From: Sipunculus nudus
Lineage: Eukaryota; Annelida; Sipuncula; Golfingiida; Sipunculidae
Assembly: GCA_026874595.1 (NCBI GenBank)
Contig: CM049322.1
Span: 46,557,340-46,621,339, forward strand
DNA: 64,000 bases
Reading direction: 5' to 3'
Positions within the stretch are counted from its first letter, which is position 1; each line of letters begins with the position of its first letter. This document shows, in pieces, positions 24,594-36,565 of the stretch. The position numbers and the translations under genes were made by a program. Below the pieces are notes generated by a model. The model searched no databases, was not told the DNA's origin, and saw only the letters and a program-made list of their open reading frames with translations.

Positions 24594-26532
24594 GTACGAA
24601 TCTTATTATACATTTTTATCAGGTATATCAGGCATATCCTTATTTCCTGACTTGCTGTCTCTTTCAAATATAAATCTTTGTTCCATAAATTGTGTTGGAG
24701 TGTGTTTTGTTCCAATTAACTTGGACATACTTTGTTTCTAAATAAAACGAAATACGATTTCAAGAGATTTCAAAGGACTTTTTTAATACATGTAAGAAAC
24801 ATGTAAAAATATAGTATATTTCGCAAACTTTACTGAAGCTGTCATATTTAAATGTTCGGCGTAGTATATCAGTCATCTTTTACTTTATACTTTAGTACGA
24901 GTGAGTGCCATTAACGTGATATATTGTTCTGCTAACTGGATTAATATTCTGGCATTTCCCTAGTCCATTCAATTTGAAAACAATACTAGAACAACGGTTG
25001 ATATTATGTTTGCACTGAACGTGCATGTTAAAATTGGAACAAACTGTATACAATCACACTCTTTACATACAGCGCTCAAGGGAAACTACAACTCCCTGCA
25101 GACACAAGGTTTAATGTGTTGTCAGTCTTAACCCGGGCGGCGTGTCACCGAGCACAGTGATTGATTCTTATGATAATCCGTCATATCCACTTTGCTCATT
25201 TTGTAGTCAATTTTAAAACCGTTTACCTCTAATATTCCTGTGACCTTGCAGTCCAGACAGCTGTCCAGACCTAATATAAATAACTTGTCTCGTATCAATA
25301 TATATTTGGAAAAAAATCAGGAGGGTCTATCCTATAAAATAGTCCTAGGAAATCGCTGTATCCATGAACAGTTATCTAGCTTCAATAAACTTTGCAATAA
25401 TGGATTTTGACGGCAGTTCTAAAAACACACAATTCACAAATATGGAAAGATATTTTTAGCAAAGTTTAAATAACCAAATATTTTTGCTCATCGGTTTATT
25501 AAGGCGATTTAGAAAAAAAGAGGCCCATATATCTGCAAATAATAAGATCTATAAAAATATGGTTGACGCATGACATTGCCACGGTCATGACATTTCTCGT
25601 ACCTTCCCCCTGAAAATCCTCAGACCAAGTATAATGATTCAACTTTGTTTACACTTATTCGACTAATGACTAATGATGTGATACACATCGATATACGTTT
25701 ATCACGAATAAATATATATAGATATAGTATTTTGGGACCATAAAAAGCCAGAAACATGATTATTAGTAGTCAGTCAGACAGGGTTCAAACTGAAACCATA
25801 ATGCCTAGAATCTGACCAAAATTATAATCTTGAGCTACTAGACAAGCAGGGAGGGCAAACTTTACTGTTTACTTAAACCTTAAAATATGACATCCAGAGA
25901 GGTCTTTGGCAATTCTAATTAAAATCCCGAGATTAAGTCACGACAAGTCACCATATTCTGTTAACTAAGTGCAAAAAAATAAAAACTAATGTCGAGCTGT
26001 AAAAAATTCGATAATGGCACAAATCGTAATAGCTGGATCTATAAACGACAATCATTAAGAAAAAGGAAGGTAATTATTTCTTGGACATACGAAATAAAGT
26101 CACTATCACCCATATTCCGTGAGCGATGTAAATGAACATGATTTGAGTAACCTGTGAGTCAGATGGGCCAAGTCATGGTAATTTGACATATAATCCTCTG
26201 ACTTAGGATCTAGATTTCGTAGCAAAAATCTTGTTGGAAACCTTAAAAGAGATCACTGTTACCTACTATCTACTAATTTAGGACTTTTGAGCACTGGGGA
26301 AGTGATTTTTCCCCATTATTCAACCTGCCATATCCAACGTTTTTCACAAGATCATAACATTAATAATTAAAACAAGCAGCACCTGTATTTGAGATTCAGC
26401 TGAGCGTCAGGGCCAGTGGGCCACTTGTTACAAGCTATTATCTACCAGATACACATTAATGCATTTTCTGAACGTTGTCGGTGTCTACATGATAGTATTT
26501 ATAATGTTATATCGTATGAACATCAGTTTCAG
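24594..26532 (+). other. Gene 2 intron 2
   Basis: Matches B 55130-57370 with clearly more differences than intron 1. No additional exon seen. Confidence 0.5.
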
Positions 26533-26577
26533 AGGACCCGCAAACTACAACCATAGTATGGAGTACCGAAATTGCAG
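26533..26577 (+). CDS. Receptor gene 2, exon 3 (Thr-rich stalk, candidate)
   Basis: A 45-base phase 1-1 exon between ACATCAGTTTCAG and GCAG|GTAACT, encoding DPQTTTIVWSTEIA. A Thr-rich juxtamembrane stalk fits between the ectodomain and the transmembrane exon, and the frame stays open at both junctions. It lies just beyond the A/B duplication, so no paralog confirms it. Short exons can occur by chance. Confidence 0.45.
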
Positions 26578-26997
26578 GTAACTCTGGCGTAGGTAATCCC
26601 CACACTAACGATAAGGGTGCGTTCATTGTGTCATTGTCTGCATTTCTGCATGGCTACTCATTTTCAACCCAGAAAAAAGTAATCCTTACTGATGGTTTTG
26701 CTGGTTTACCGAGAAGTTACTTCAAAACACATCAAGCTGCAAGCATACTGGTATAAACTTAACATTCCAAGAAAAATGAAAAGTAACTGCACGGTGAAAT
26801 CAGGTAGAGACAATCTTTGCACACTACTGTTCAAAATCGCTTACTCATTCTGCACTCTTTTGCACTGAAGAAGCTGTGTCTATCGGGCGTCTTGGATAAG
26901 AAATACCAATACTGGTTTTTAAGTGTCCCAGAGTGTTAGACCGCAAATGTATAGGTTCTTTTAATAAACAAAGCGCATAAATTATACAGCGCTTATT

Positions 26998-27333
26998 TTA
27001 GATAACAACTTTAGCATAGATTATATTTCCTTTAGGTTTAGGCGAACCGTCCTCCAAATAGCTCTTTTTCTTAAAGGCCGAAACCTGCAAACCAGCACCA
27101 GATGCAACTATTGCACAGTCTAACTTTACGAGGCGTCCCCATAACGACTGACATGCACGTACAATGAGTTCCCAAGCGTGTAATATGAGCGCAGCAATAA
27201 AACCACGGCCGCTGGGATGCGGATCCCTTTGAAGCCGCAGGAGTATCCACGTACCCACTCGTACTCCTCTAATTGTAACCGCATAGCTCTTACTCTTTAT
27301 GAATCTAATTTCAAAATCAACATGCACTATCAT
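26998..27333 (-). CDS. Unrecognised 111-codon antisense ORF
   Basis: The longest minus-strand ORF in the gene 2 intron, with higher GC than its surroundings. It contains RDPHPSGRGF and VASGAGLQVSAFKKK. There is no family resemblance I can name, no splice sites and no second copy. It could be an old element or chance. Confidence 0.2.
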   Translation of the reverse strand: MIVHVDFEIRFIKSKSYAVTIRGVRVGTWILLRLQRDPHPSGRGFIAALILHAWELIVRACQSLWGRLVKLDCAIVASGAGLQVSAFKKKSYLEDGSPKPKGNIIYAKVVI

Positions 27334-27790
27334 TTGACACTTACCCCATTTAAGCCCGTGTATAGGTTATTGCGAGTAAACAAATTTTCTTACAATTTAT
27401 ACATATATTACAAATCCTTAGAGTAAATGTCTAGCAGATTATTCATTTAGATACATGTACCCCAGATTTATTTTATTTTCCTGTCTCCCACACTTGAGCA
27501 TTGTTTTTTTTTTGCATTAAGCCCTCGAAACAAATACATCTCCTGACAAATTATTTCTAAGGATACTTGAATCATTTATGTGTTTGAATTAACAGAAATG
27601 AAATAGTACTACCAATATTTTACACACTTTATTGATCTAAACCGAATTTAAAATTAAATCAAGTGTTTTTTCCTGCCAAGTGCAGCTCCATTAAATCATT
27701 TTTGGACATCACTTATTATAAACTTCAAGAATAGTTGTATGCACTTTTTGCAATTAATCTTTTTTCATTATAATAATAGGAAATATTATA
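27334..27790. other. Gene 2 intron 3, non-coding
   Basis: AT-rich sequence; nothing recognised. Confidence 0.6.
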
Positions 27791-28146
27791 GAAATGTCAT
27801 TTATATATCACGTTTCACCTTAATGAGCCTTTAGTTCTTCGCTGCCAACACCATGCGTATTATAATAGCTGTTCTTCATCAGTTGCATATATATATGTAA
27901 TCGAAAGTGCTGCTGGGTGTCTTGACTTCAGTGAATGTAAATATCATATTAAAGAATCAGCATCTTAGAAATGTCATTTATATATCACGTTTCACCTGAT
28001 CGAGTCTTTAGTTCTTCGCTGCCAACACCATGCGTATTATAATAGCTTTTCTTCATCAGTTGCATATATATATGTAATCGAAAGTGCAGCTGGGTGTCTT
28101 GACGTCAGTGAATTTAAATATCATATTAAAGAATCAACATCTTTAG
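27791..28146 (+). repeat. 177-bp tandem duplication
   Basis: Copies at 27791-27967 and 27968-28146 differ at only a handful of positions, for example CTTAATGAGCC versus CTGATCGAGTC. Each contains TTCTTCGCTGCCAACACCAT and a short AT run. Confidence 0.93.
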
Positions 28147-28159
28147 ACGTGTTTGTTAC

Positions 28160-28490
28160 TCGATATAGCGCCACTTCGGCCCCTAATAATCGAGAGTCAG
28201 AATGACTTTGCATCTTGTACACAGTGCCACAATATAAGGCTAGATGACGATGCAACTATTTTAATGTCTACTTGTCACTTAAAATTAAACAGACAAGTTT
28301 TTTTTTATGTATTCGTGTAATTTCTCACAAACACTGCATATTCCAGAAACAACCTTTTAACTGAGCTTATTGGTTATCCTCGTGCATGTTTATTGCATTT
28401 GTGACAGGATGAATACAAGCATGTTCCTCATGGTCTATTAGGCCCACCTTGCAGCCGCACAACATGGACCTGTTACTTAGAGATAGCTTG
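28160..28490 (+). repeat. Fragment of a third duplication unit
   Basis: Resembles 39350-39680, the sequence that precedes unit B: shared phrases include CTTGTACACAG, ATGAATACAAGCATGTTCC and a block around CTT/CATTTAAAATTAA. In unit B this lies some 500-800 bases upstream of the gene 2 transmembrane exon. Here it is cut off by the inverted repeat, so it seems to be the start of another unit whose remainder is lost. Confidence 0.6.
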
Positions 28491-29753
28491 ATGGCTTTTG
28501 ATGTCACGTTTTCTTTCATGCTTATTTGTCACTTGTAGCCTAATTTTAAGATTATCGACACAACAATGTATTATTGTAGGATTCTTGTTAGGACGGATGA
28601 CTGTTGCAATGAGTACCCACCTAATACATGTGTCATGAGTGATTAACAAGATTTCTAGAGTACATGGTCGTGCATTCATGGCTACACCAGTTATGCACTC
28701 ATTTCGGTCTAATGTGGCTGAGCCTGGGAATTGCACTCGGACGTTGTGGACTCGACTACATCACTGTTCCCTGAATGTATTTGATTTCCTTTCGCAAATA
28801 ACTTTCACAGACGGAGATACACCGCACTTTTACCACATTTTCTGAGGTTGATACAAATTTATTTTCGGAAGGAAATACTAGTGTTCATGAGATCATATAT
28901 ATTTCTTCTTAGGATTAAGATCACTTTATATGTACTATATATGCCCTGGAATGCCCTGAAAATCATTATTGAGTAAGTTGTGTTGTGAACAAACACACAA
29001 AGATATACAATCACACACAAACATAAGAACGGGGATGACTGCATACCCTCAAGGCGGAAGCAACGCAAAAAAAGTTCAGATTGTATCTATGCTCATTTAT
29101 TCTACTTATACCAATTTGAAGACATAATCAAGTTTATATTATCATTGCATGGTTACATTCAGAATTATTCCGTATTGCCATGCTTATTAACTCTTCTTAA
29201 CACATCATATGTTTAAACAGTACATAAAGCTAACATTGTCTGTTTATTGTTTATCATCTTAATTACAGTAAGCTTCCCGGTGTATTCATTAATTGATGGC
29301 ATTATCATAATAATATATAAACAATTGGGAATTTATGACTTTATGTTATTGTTAGGTCAGGCTCTACAGCAACAGGGTCATTCAGGGGATTAAATTTTGA
29401 CAAAAAAACCTTGATAGGAACAATCATGTCACACCTACAGAATAAATCAAATAATATTTCCAATAAGCAAATTAGTTAAATATGCCCAATGAGCATGTCT
29501 AATATGACTGTTACAGGGCTTGAAAGAACGCGGGAAAAAGCATCAGAGACGTTTAATACCGGTCAAGGACTCGCGCCTATAAACCCGAAAGCGTCCCACC
29601 GGGCTCAATATTTCAAGTTGCAATACCTCAAAATCCAAGCGGGCTCCTTCTCAGTCGCTGACCAGCGATCAGTACCCACACGTTCGTAAACACAGTACCC
29701 GGCACACTTGGGAACCCGTGAGTGTGTCACATCAGGCCTGAGACCTAATTAAT

Positions 29754-29837
29754 AACTCAAGATCGTCGACGTACTTGTCTGGTCATATCAAAGTGGCGTA
29801 CTTGTTAATCCAGATCAAAGTGTGGTCTCAAACACAC
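29754..29837 (+). repeat. Direct repeat flanking LINE insertion (5' side)
   Basis: Starts AACTCAAGATCGTCGACGTA and ends GTGGTCTCAAACACA. Its partner lies at 30575-30637 just after the LINE poly(A); the 5' copy has an extra 20 bases in the middle. Read as a long target-site duplication. Confidence 0.6.
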
Positions 29838-30574
29838 TTTGAAGAAGTGGTCAGAAAACTAGGCAATAGCACAGCAAGAATGCTTGAGTTTAATGTAGTA
29901 CAGAAGGCAGTTAAAAATTTTATCAGTAAGAATGGTACCTTTGTTTTCAAGCCGGAAGATAATCAGTTCCGATTTGTGTTTTCGACGAAAGTTTCTGGCT
30001 AAATAGATATCCAAGTAGACGCCTAACATCAGCGGACTGGTGTACAGGAAAGAAATGTTGTAAACAGGTCAGGTTACAACTAATCCACTGGAAAATATGT
30101 CATAATATATTTCCCGACAATGTGCTGCTACAATTAATAGGTGTAAAAGACTCCATTAAATGTAGTTTTTGTGACGAAACAGACCACACTGAACACATTT
30201 ACTATTCATGTGAACAACTGAAACACTTTTGGTTGGAAATAGAAAACGAATTTGCGGTTAAAGTTGGCAAAAGTGTCAAATTATCGGAAGCTGACGTAAT
30301 ACTCGGATACAAATGTGAAGATAATAGTGAGACCACACACCACAATCACATTATCCTCATAGCAAAAATGTGTATCAGTAAATTTAAATACGGGAATACA
30401 GGCAACTTGAAATTTTTCTTCGAAGTAGAAACAAAGATTAGAAATTATACTGTTATTGTACCACATGTTGTATCCTACGGTCCTAGGTTCTAGCTGTCGG
30501 AACCAGATCGGATCTAATTTGTGAAAGGCAGGTAATTGAGCAAGGAACTGTGGGGTAAAAAAAAACAACAAAAA
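29838..30574 (+). mobile_element. 5'-truncated L1/Tx1-like LINE 3' end
   Basis: Residues encoded at about 30075-30470 read as the C-terminal end of L1/Tx1-clade ORF2: WKICHNIFPDN, then CSFCDETDHTEHIYYSC (C-x2-C-x7-H-x4-C zinc-binding motif), then LKHFW, DVILGYKC and IILIAKMCISKFKY. The upstream part is in another frame with stops near 30000. The element ends in an A-rich tail at 30557-30574 and is bracketed by long direct repeats. RT and endonuclease are missing. The same insertion, inverted, is in the right arm. Confidence 0.75.
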
Positions 30575-30637
30575 ACTCAAGATCGTGGACGTGCTTGTCT
30601 ACTTGTGTATCCAGACCAAAGTTTGGTCTCAAACAAA
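30575..30637 (+). repeat. Direct repeat flanking LINE insertion (3' side)
   Basis: ACTCAAGATCGTGGACGTGC onward to GGTCTCAAACAAAC, directly after the poly(A) tail; pairs with 29754-29837. Confidence 0.6.
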
Positions 30638-31729
30638 CAGCCGGTAAGCAAAACTGCTAAGCTCCCGAACCAGAGGGGTGCTACACAGACTCAGTTTAGT
30701 TATTTAAATGTGTATTTGTACACGTTTATTTCTGTGTACAGAATGCGGCCCAATTATATAGATGTTCCTTCTGAGACACCGTAGATATAAGGTAGAAATT
30801 CAGTATTGAGGTTCAAAGCATTTTTATTCTAATAATCGACATCGTGTCATTAATACTAAGGAAAATGTTTATAATAATTAAATTGAATACCTCAAAATAC
30901 TTGATATAAGTGAGGAGAATATTTGAATTAAGATTGTTCATTTGCCCGTCTATCAGTTATCAGTCAATCGAAGTCAATCGCTAAAATAAGGAATTCCATA
31001 ACTAATATTGGCGGTTCCCCTTAGTACTCCAATATACATTGTGTTGGTAAGCTTCTCAATGTGCCTCAAGTAATTCAAGGCATTTTGTTCCTACTAAATA
31101 AATATCCTTCTTTAATTGCCCCGACATATGAAAATAGTTATATCTGTCTCATCGAAATACTCAACTGGATCACTTGAACATTAATTATTATCCGGGAGTA
31201 AGTTTACTTACATTATTTCTCTGGAATGGTCGTTATATACAGGGCAATGCAAAATAATAGCCTGAAAACACAGTTTTAGGCCATCACCTCAGGAACATGC
31301 ACAGATGCAAACACAGGCATGCACTTTAGAGACAGACATATGAAAGATGGATGCCTTTGCCACATGTGGACAGACACGTAGACAAATAGACACGTACATA
31401 GCATATCATACATTCCGAAGCACAGGCTGATCATTGCTGTCATGCGTATAGACACTTGGAAACGCAGTTATCTGTTTACCAGTGAATGAACATCACGACA
31501 CAGTATCACTTATCCATTACAATGACATTGTATATCCCTTAAATATACAGACACATTAAAACATATACAACACATTCAAACAACCACCAGTCATACCATA
31601 TACTGTACATAAGTTTTCAAGAACTATCCTCCTGCACACACGTTATTATATATTGCTCACAAATAAATAGTTACATAGATACTCATGAACACATGAGGTG
31701 TCTACACATCATCATAGCATTTTCCGAGG

Positions 31730-31957
31730 TTGTCAGGGGAGTCTTGGAATGGTAGCTGTCTAAGAAACGAGGAAGAAATATCAAAAGGAAAAGATGTTTG
31801 GTCAATTGATTTATACTTACGGTATGTAGTTTTAATTGAGTATAGAGTTATATTAGTTATTAAATTTTGTGTAATTGCAAAAGGTAAGAGAATTAAATGT
31901 AATGCAACTCATTTGACTGAAAACGATTTAAAATATACTGGTATGCGTAATATTTAA
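31730..31957 (+). CDS. ORF in inverted-repeat spacer, possible lectin-like exon
   Basis: 75 codons. From 31737, after a GTTGTCAG acceptor, it reads GESWNGSCLRNEEEISKGKD then VWSIDLYLRYVV, loosely resembling the C...W-x-V-D-L-x3-Y core of F5/8-type C or fucolectin-like domains in mollusc multi-EGF proteins. A donor at 31821/31822 (CG|GTATGT) is possible. The last part overlaps the 413-bp tandem duplication. This is weak evidence; it could be an exon fragment carried with the repeat. Confidence 0.25.
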   Translation: MSGESWNGSCLRNEEEISKGKDVWSIDLYLRYVVLIEYRVILVIKFCVIAKGKRIKCNATHLTENDLKYTGMRNI

Positions 31958-32703
31958 TCTAATAACCCTATAATGAGGTCTGCTTTTGAATAAAAAAAAT
32001 CATTTTGTATTTCTAAATGTGTAATTATATATGACTTCAGTAAGGTTAGTTTTCTGTAAATTAATTGTTCATGGAAATTTAACTTTGATAATTACAACTT
32101 AAACTACAAGTAAGTTCGTAAATAATATATCCTTTGCCTCTCAGTAGGCCTCTATTTGTTTCTTGCTTCATATTATGCACGCCTATGGTTTTGAGTAAAT
32201 CGAAATTTGGACATACACTTGATTATGTATATTAAGCATTTAATATTTGGCATTTCTTCGTGTAGTTAATAATTTATAGTAGGGAATTTGCAAAAGGTAA
32301 GAGAATTAAATGTAATGCAACTCATTTGACTGAAAACGATTTAAAATATACTGGTATGCGTAATATTTAATCTAATAACCCTATAATGAGGTCTGCTTTT
32401 GAATAAAAAAAATCATTTTGTATTTCTAAATGTGTAATTATATATGACTTCAGTAAGGTTAGTTTTCTGTAAATTAATTGTTCATGGAAATTTAACTTTG
32501 ATAATTACAACTTAAACTACAAGTAAGTTCGTAAATAATATATCCTTTGCCTCTCAGTAGGCCTCTATTTGTTTCTTGCTTCATATTATGCACGCCTATG
32601 GTTTTGAGTAAATCGAAATTTGGACATACACTTGATTATGTATATTAAGCATTTAATATTTGGCATTTCTTCGTGTAGTTAATAATTTATAGTAGGGAAT
32701 TTG
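31878..32703 (+). repeat. 413-bp perfect tandem duplication
   Basis: 31878-32290 and 32291-32703 are the same by eye over their whole length, with TTG microhomology at the junction. This implies a very recent event or an assembly duplication. Confidence 0.95.
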
Positions 32704-32762
32704 GTGAGATTTCATAATTTTTTTTTCATTTTTTTTTTCAAATTGAGTGAGGGGGATACCCA

Positions 32763-33162
32763 ATCACACACAGACCCCTTTCGGCCGCTGAGGAGTCCTT
32801 TAATTCGCTTTAATTGCAGAAGCGCCCTGCACTCTTTAAACCTCTCAAAAAGCCAATGTTTTATATATATTATATGTATATATATATATATGCGGCGAAC
32901 CCCCCCCCCCCCACACACACTATCACAGACACACTTTCAAGAACGCTCCAAAGCCTGTAGGTTGTCATCGGCCTGTGTGTGTATTATGTAAAGTTACACT
33001 CTGTTAACCCGGACACAACGAAAGCTTCGGAGTAAGTGCAGTGCAAATAAGTAACCGCTTATCACTTTACACACCGACTCATTTCGGCAGCTGCGGGGTC
33101 CTTAAATTCGCTTTAATTTCAGAATGCGCCCTGCACTCTTTGAACCTCTCAAAAAGTCTGTG

Positions 33163-33213
<51 letters not shown>

Positions 33214-33414
33214 CATACATGCGGTGACATCCCCTTCCCCCTCGTAGAGCCCCCCCCCCCCCCCCCCACACACACACAGAGTCACAGACACACCAACGCT
33301 CCAAAGCCTGTAGGTTATCATCGACTTGTTTGTGTATTCTGTAAAGTTACACTCTGTAAACCAGGACACAACGAAAGCTGCGCAGCAAGTACAGTGCAGA
33401 TAAGTAGCCGCTAG
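32763..33414 (+). repeat. About 300-bp tandem repeat with AT and poly-C cores
   Basis: Two diverged copies (about 32763-33062 and 33070-33414). Each has CGCCCTGCACTCTTT, then CCTCTCAAAAAG, an (AT)n tract, a 13-17 base poly-C followed by CACACA, then CTCCAAAGCCTGTAGGTT and ACACAACGAAAGC. Related sequence lies at about 63280-63450, so this is a dispersed family. Confidence 0.85.
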
Positions 33415-33560
33415 CGCTGGCAAATTTCCGGCGCTGTAAAGCGAGCAAATTGAACTCTTCCCAGCTTTGCTTTGCGGCGCTGAAAACACCGCCCGGTGCA
33501 GGGATCGGTGTGGCCCAGTCTTCGGTATTGTGTGTGCAAAGTTATTTATGGTCTCTGGGT

Positions 33561-36500
33561 GTGACACCCCATGTGTTCATGAGTATCTATGTAACTGTTT
33601 ATTTGTGAGCAATATATAATAAAGTGTGTGTGCAGGAGGATAGTTTTTGAAAACTTATGTACAGTATATGGTATGACTGGTGGTTGTTTGAGTGTCTTGT
33701 ATATGTTTTAATGTGTATCTGTATATTTAAGGGATATACCATGTCATTGTAATGGATTAGTGATACTGTGTCGTGATGTTCATTCACTGGTAAACATATA
33801 ACTGCGTTTCCAAGTGTCTATACGCATGACAGCAATGATCAGCCTGTGCCTTGGAATGTATGATATGCTATGTACGTGTCTATTTGTCTATGTGCCTGTC
33901 CACATGTGGCATCGGCATCCCTCTTTCATATGTCTGTCTCTCAAGTGCATGCCTGTGTTTGCGTCTGTGCATGTTCCTGAGGTGATGGCTAAAAAATGTG
34001 TTTTCAGGCTATTATTTTGCATTGCCCTGTATATAACGACCATTCCAGAGAAATAATGTAAGTAAACTTACTCCCGGATAATAATAAATGTTCAAGTGAT
34101 TCAGATGAGTATTTCGAGGAGACAGATATAACTATTTGCCTATGTCGGGGCAATTAAAGAAGGATAACTATTTAGTAGGAACAAAAATGCCTTGAATTAC
34201 TTGAGGCATATTGAGAAGCTGACCAACACAGTGTATATTGGAGTACTAACAGAACCGCCAATATTAGTTATGGAATTCCTTATTTTAGCGATTGACTTCG
34301 ATTGACTGATAACTGATAGACGGGGAAATGGACAATCTTAGTTCAAATATTCTCCTCACTTATATCAAGTATTTTGACGTATTCAATTTAATTATTATGA
34401 ACAATTTCCTTTGTGGTTTACGACACGATGTCGTTTATTTAAAAAAATACTTTGAACCTCTATACTGAATTTCTACCTTATATCTACGGTGTCTCAGAAG
34501 GAACATCCATATAATTGGGCCACATTCTGTACACGGAAATAAACGTGTACAAATACACATTTAAATAACTAAACTGAGTCTATGTAGCACCCCTCTGGTT
34601 CGGGAGCTTAGCAGTTTTGCTTACCGGCTGTTTTTTTTAGACCACACTTTGGTCTGGATACACAAGTTGACAAGCATGTCGACGATCTTGAGTTTTTTTG
34701 TTGTTGTTTTTTTTTACCCCACAGTTCCTTGTTCTATAACCTGCCTTTCACAAATTAGATCCGATCTGGTTCCGACAGCTAGAACCTAGGACCGTAGGAT
34801 ACAACATGTGGTACAATAACAGTTTAATTTCTAATCTTTGTTTCTACTTCGAAGAAAAATTTCAAGTTGCCTGTATTGCCGTATTTAAATTTACTGATAC
34901 ACCTTTTTGCTATGAGGATAATGTGATTGTGGTGTGTGGTCTCACTATTATCTTCACATTAGTATCCGAGTATTACGTCAGCTTCCAATAATTAGACACT
35001 TTTGCCAACTTTTATCGCTTTCTATTTCCAACCAAAAGTGTTTCAGTTGTTCACATGAATAGAAAAAATGTTCAGTGTGGTCTGTTTTGTCCCAAAAACT
35101 ACATTTAATGGAGTCTTTTACACCTATTAAATGTAGCAGCACATTGGCGGGAAATATATTATGGAATATTTTCCAGTGGATTAGTTGTAACCTGACCTGT
35201 TAACAACATTTCTCTGCTGTACACCAGTCCGCTGATGTTAGGCGTCTACTTGGATATTTATTTAGCCAGAAACTTTCGTCGAAAACACAATCGGAAATGA
35301 TTATCTTCCGGCTTGAAAACAAAGGTACTATTCTTACTGATAAAATTTTTAACTGCCATCTGTACTACATTATACTCGAGAAGTCTTGCTCTGATATTGC
35401 CTAGTTTTCTGACCACTTCTTCAAAGTGTGTTTGAGACCACACTTTGATCTGGATAAACACGTACGCCACTTTGATATAACCAGACAAGTACGTCGACGA
35501 TCTTGAGTTATTAATTAGGTCTCAGGCCTGATGTGACACACTCACAGGTTCCCAAGTGTGCCGAGTACTGTGTTTACGAACGTGTGGGTACTGATCGCTG
35601 GTCAGCGACTGAGAAGGAGCCCGCTTGGATGTTGAGGTATTGAGCCCGGTGGGACGCTTTCGGGTTTATAGGCGCGAGTCCTCGACCGGTATTAAACGTC
35701 TCTGATGCTTTTTCCCGCGTTCTTTCAAGCCCTGTAACAGTCATATTAGACACGCTCATTGGGCATATTTAATTAATTTGCTTATTGGAAATATTAGTTG
35801 ATTTATTCTGTAGGTGTGACATGATTGTTCCTATCAAGGTTTTTTTTGTCAAAATTTAATCCCCTGAATGACCCTGTTGCAGTAGAGCCTGACCTAACAA
35901 TAACATAAAGTCATAAATTCCCAATTGTTTATATATTATTATGATAATGCCATCAATTAATGAATACACCGGGAAGCTTACGGTGATTAAGATGATAAAC
36001 AATAAACAGACAATGTTAGCTTTATTTACTGTTTAAACATTTGATGTGTTAAGAAGAGTTAATAAGCATGGCAATACGGAATAATTCTGAATGTAACCAT
36101 GTAATGATAATATAAACTTTATTATGTCTTCAAATTGGTATAAGTAGAATAAATGAGCATAGATACAATTTGAACTTTTTTGCGTTGCTTCCGCCATGAG
36201 GGTATGCAGTCATCCCCGTTCTTATGTTTGTGTGTGATTGTATATCTTCGTGTGTGTTTGTTCACAACACAACTTACTCAATAATGATTTTCAGGACACC
36301 CAAGGGCATACATGATATATATAAAGTGATCTTAATCCTAAGAAGAAATATATATTATCTCATTAACACTAGTATTTTCTTCCGATAATAAATTTGTATC
36401 AACCTCAGAAAATGTGGTTAAAGTGCGGTGTATCTCCGCCTGTGAAAGTTATGTACGAAAGGATATCAAATACATTGAGCGAACACTGATGTAGTCGAGT

Positions 36501-36565
36501 CAACAACGTCCGAGTGCAATTCCTAGGCTCAGTCACGTGAGACCGAAATGAGTCAAAGTCCACAT
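33561..36565 (-). repeat. Giant inverted repeat, right arm
   Basis: Reverse-complement partner of 28694-31705; the spacer is 31706-33560. The outer end, AGACCGAAATGAGT, is near 36560. No obvious target-site duplication at the outer ends. Several ORFs on either strand here are mirror images of those in the left arm. Confidence 0.93.
34692..35430 (-). mobile_element. L1/Tx1-like LINE 3' end, inverted copy
   Basis: Mirror of 29838-30574: the poly(A) appears as a T-rich tract at 34692-34715, and long direct repeats lie at 34641-34692 and 35425-35508. The zinc-motif frame is interrupted by indels here, so this arm has decayed more than the left one. Confidence 0.7.

Larger units (their letters stand above)
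1..26270 (+). repeat. Segmental duplication, unit A
   Basis: This block is repeated in direct orientation as unit B. Aligned blocks seen by eye (A to B): 1-1718 to 39765-41495; 2620-3190 to 41630-42225; 4545-6245 to 42228-43875; 9015-10350 to 43875-44690; 10360-12420 to 44755-46830; 16400-26270 to 48190-57370. A carries extra DNA at 1720-2620, 6245-9015 (with a solo LTR) and 12500-16400 (with the exon at 14263). Block 3580-4170 has its counterpart displaced in B at about 47580-48180. Similarity is lower at the left (many substitutions per line) and very high from about 20000 to 24030. The unit starts at the left window edge, so its true 5' limit is not visible. Confidence 0.93.
28694..31705 (+). 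repeat. Giant inverted repeat, left arm
   Basis: About 3.0 kb that matches the reverse complement of 33561-36565 almost end to end. The outer end is GCACTCATTTCGGTCT; the inner end is around ACTCATGAACACATG. Differences between arms are scattered substitutions and small indels (for example 12 bases near 29610), a few per cent by eye. It contains an L1/Tx1-like LINE 3' end. It lies within the predicted third intron of gene 2. Confidence 0.93.
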
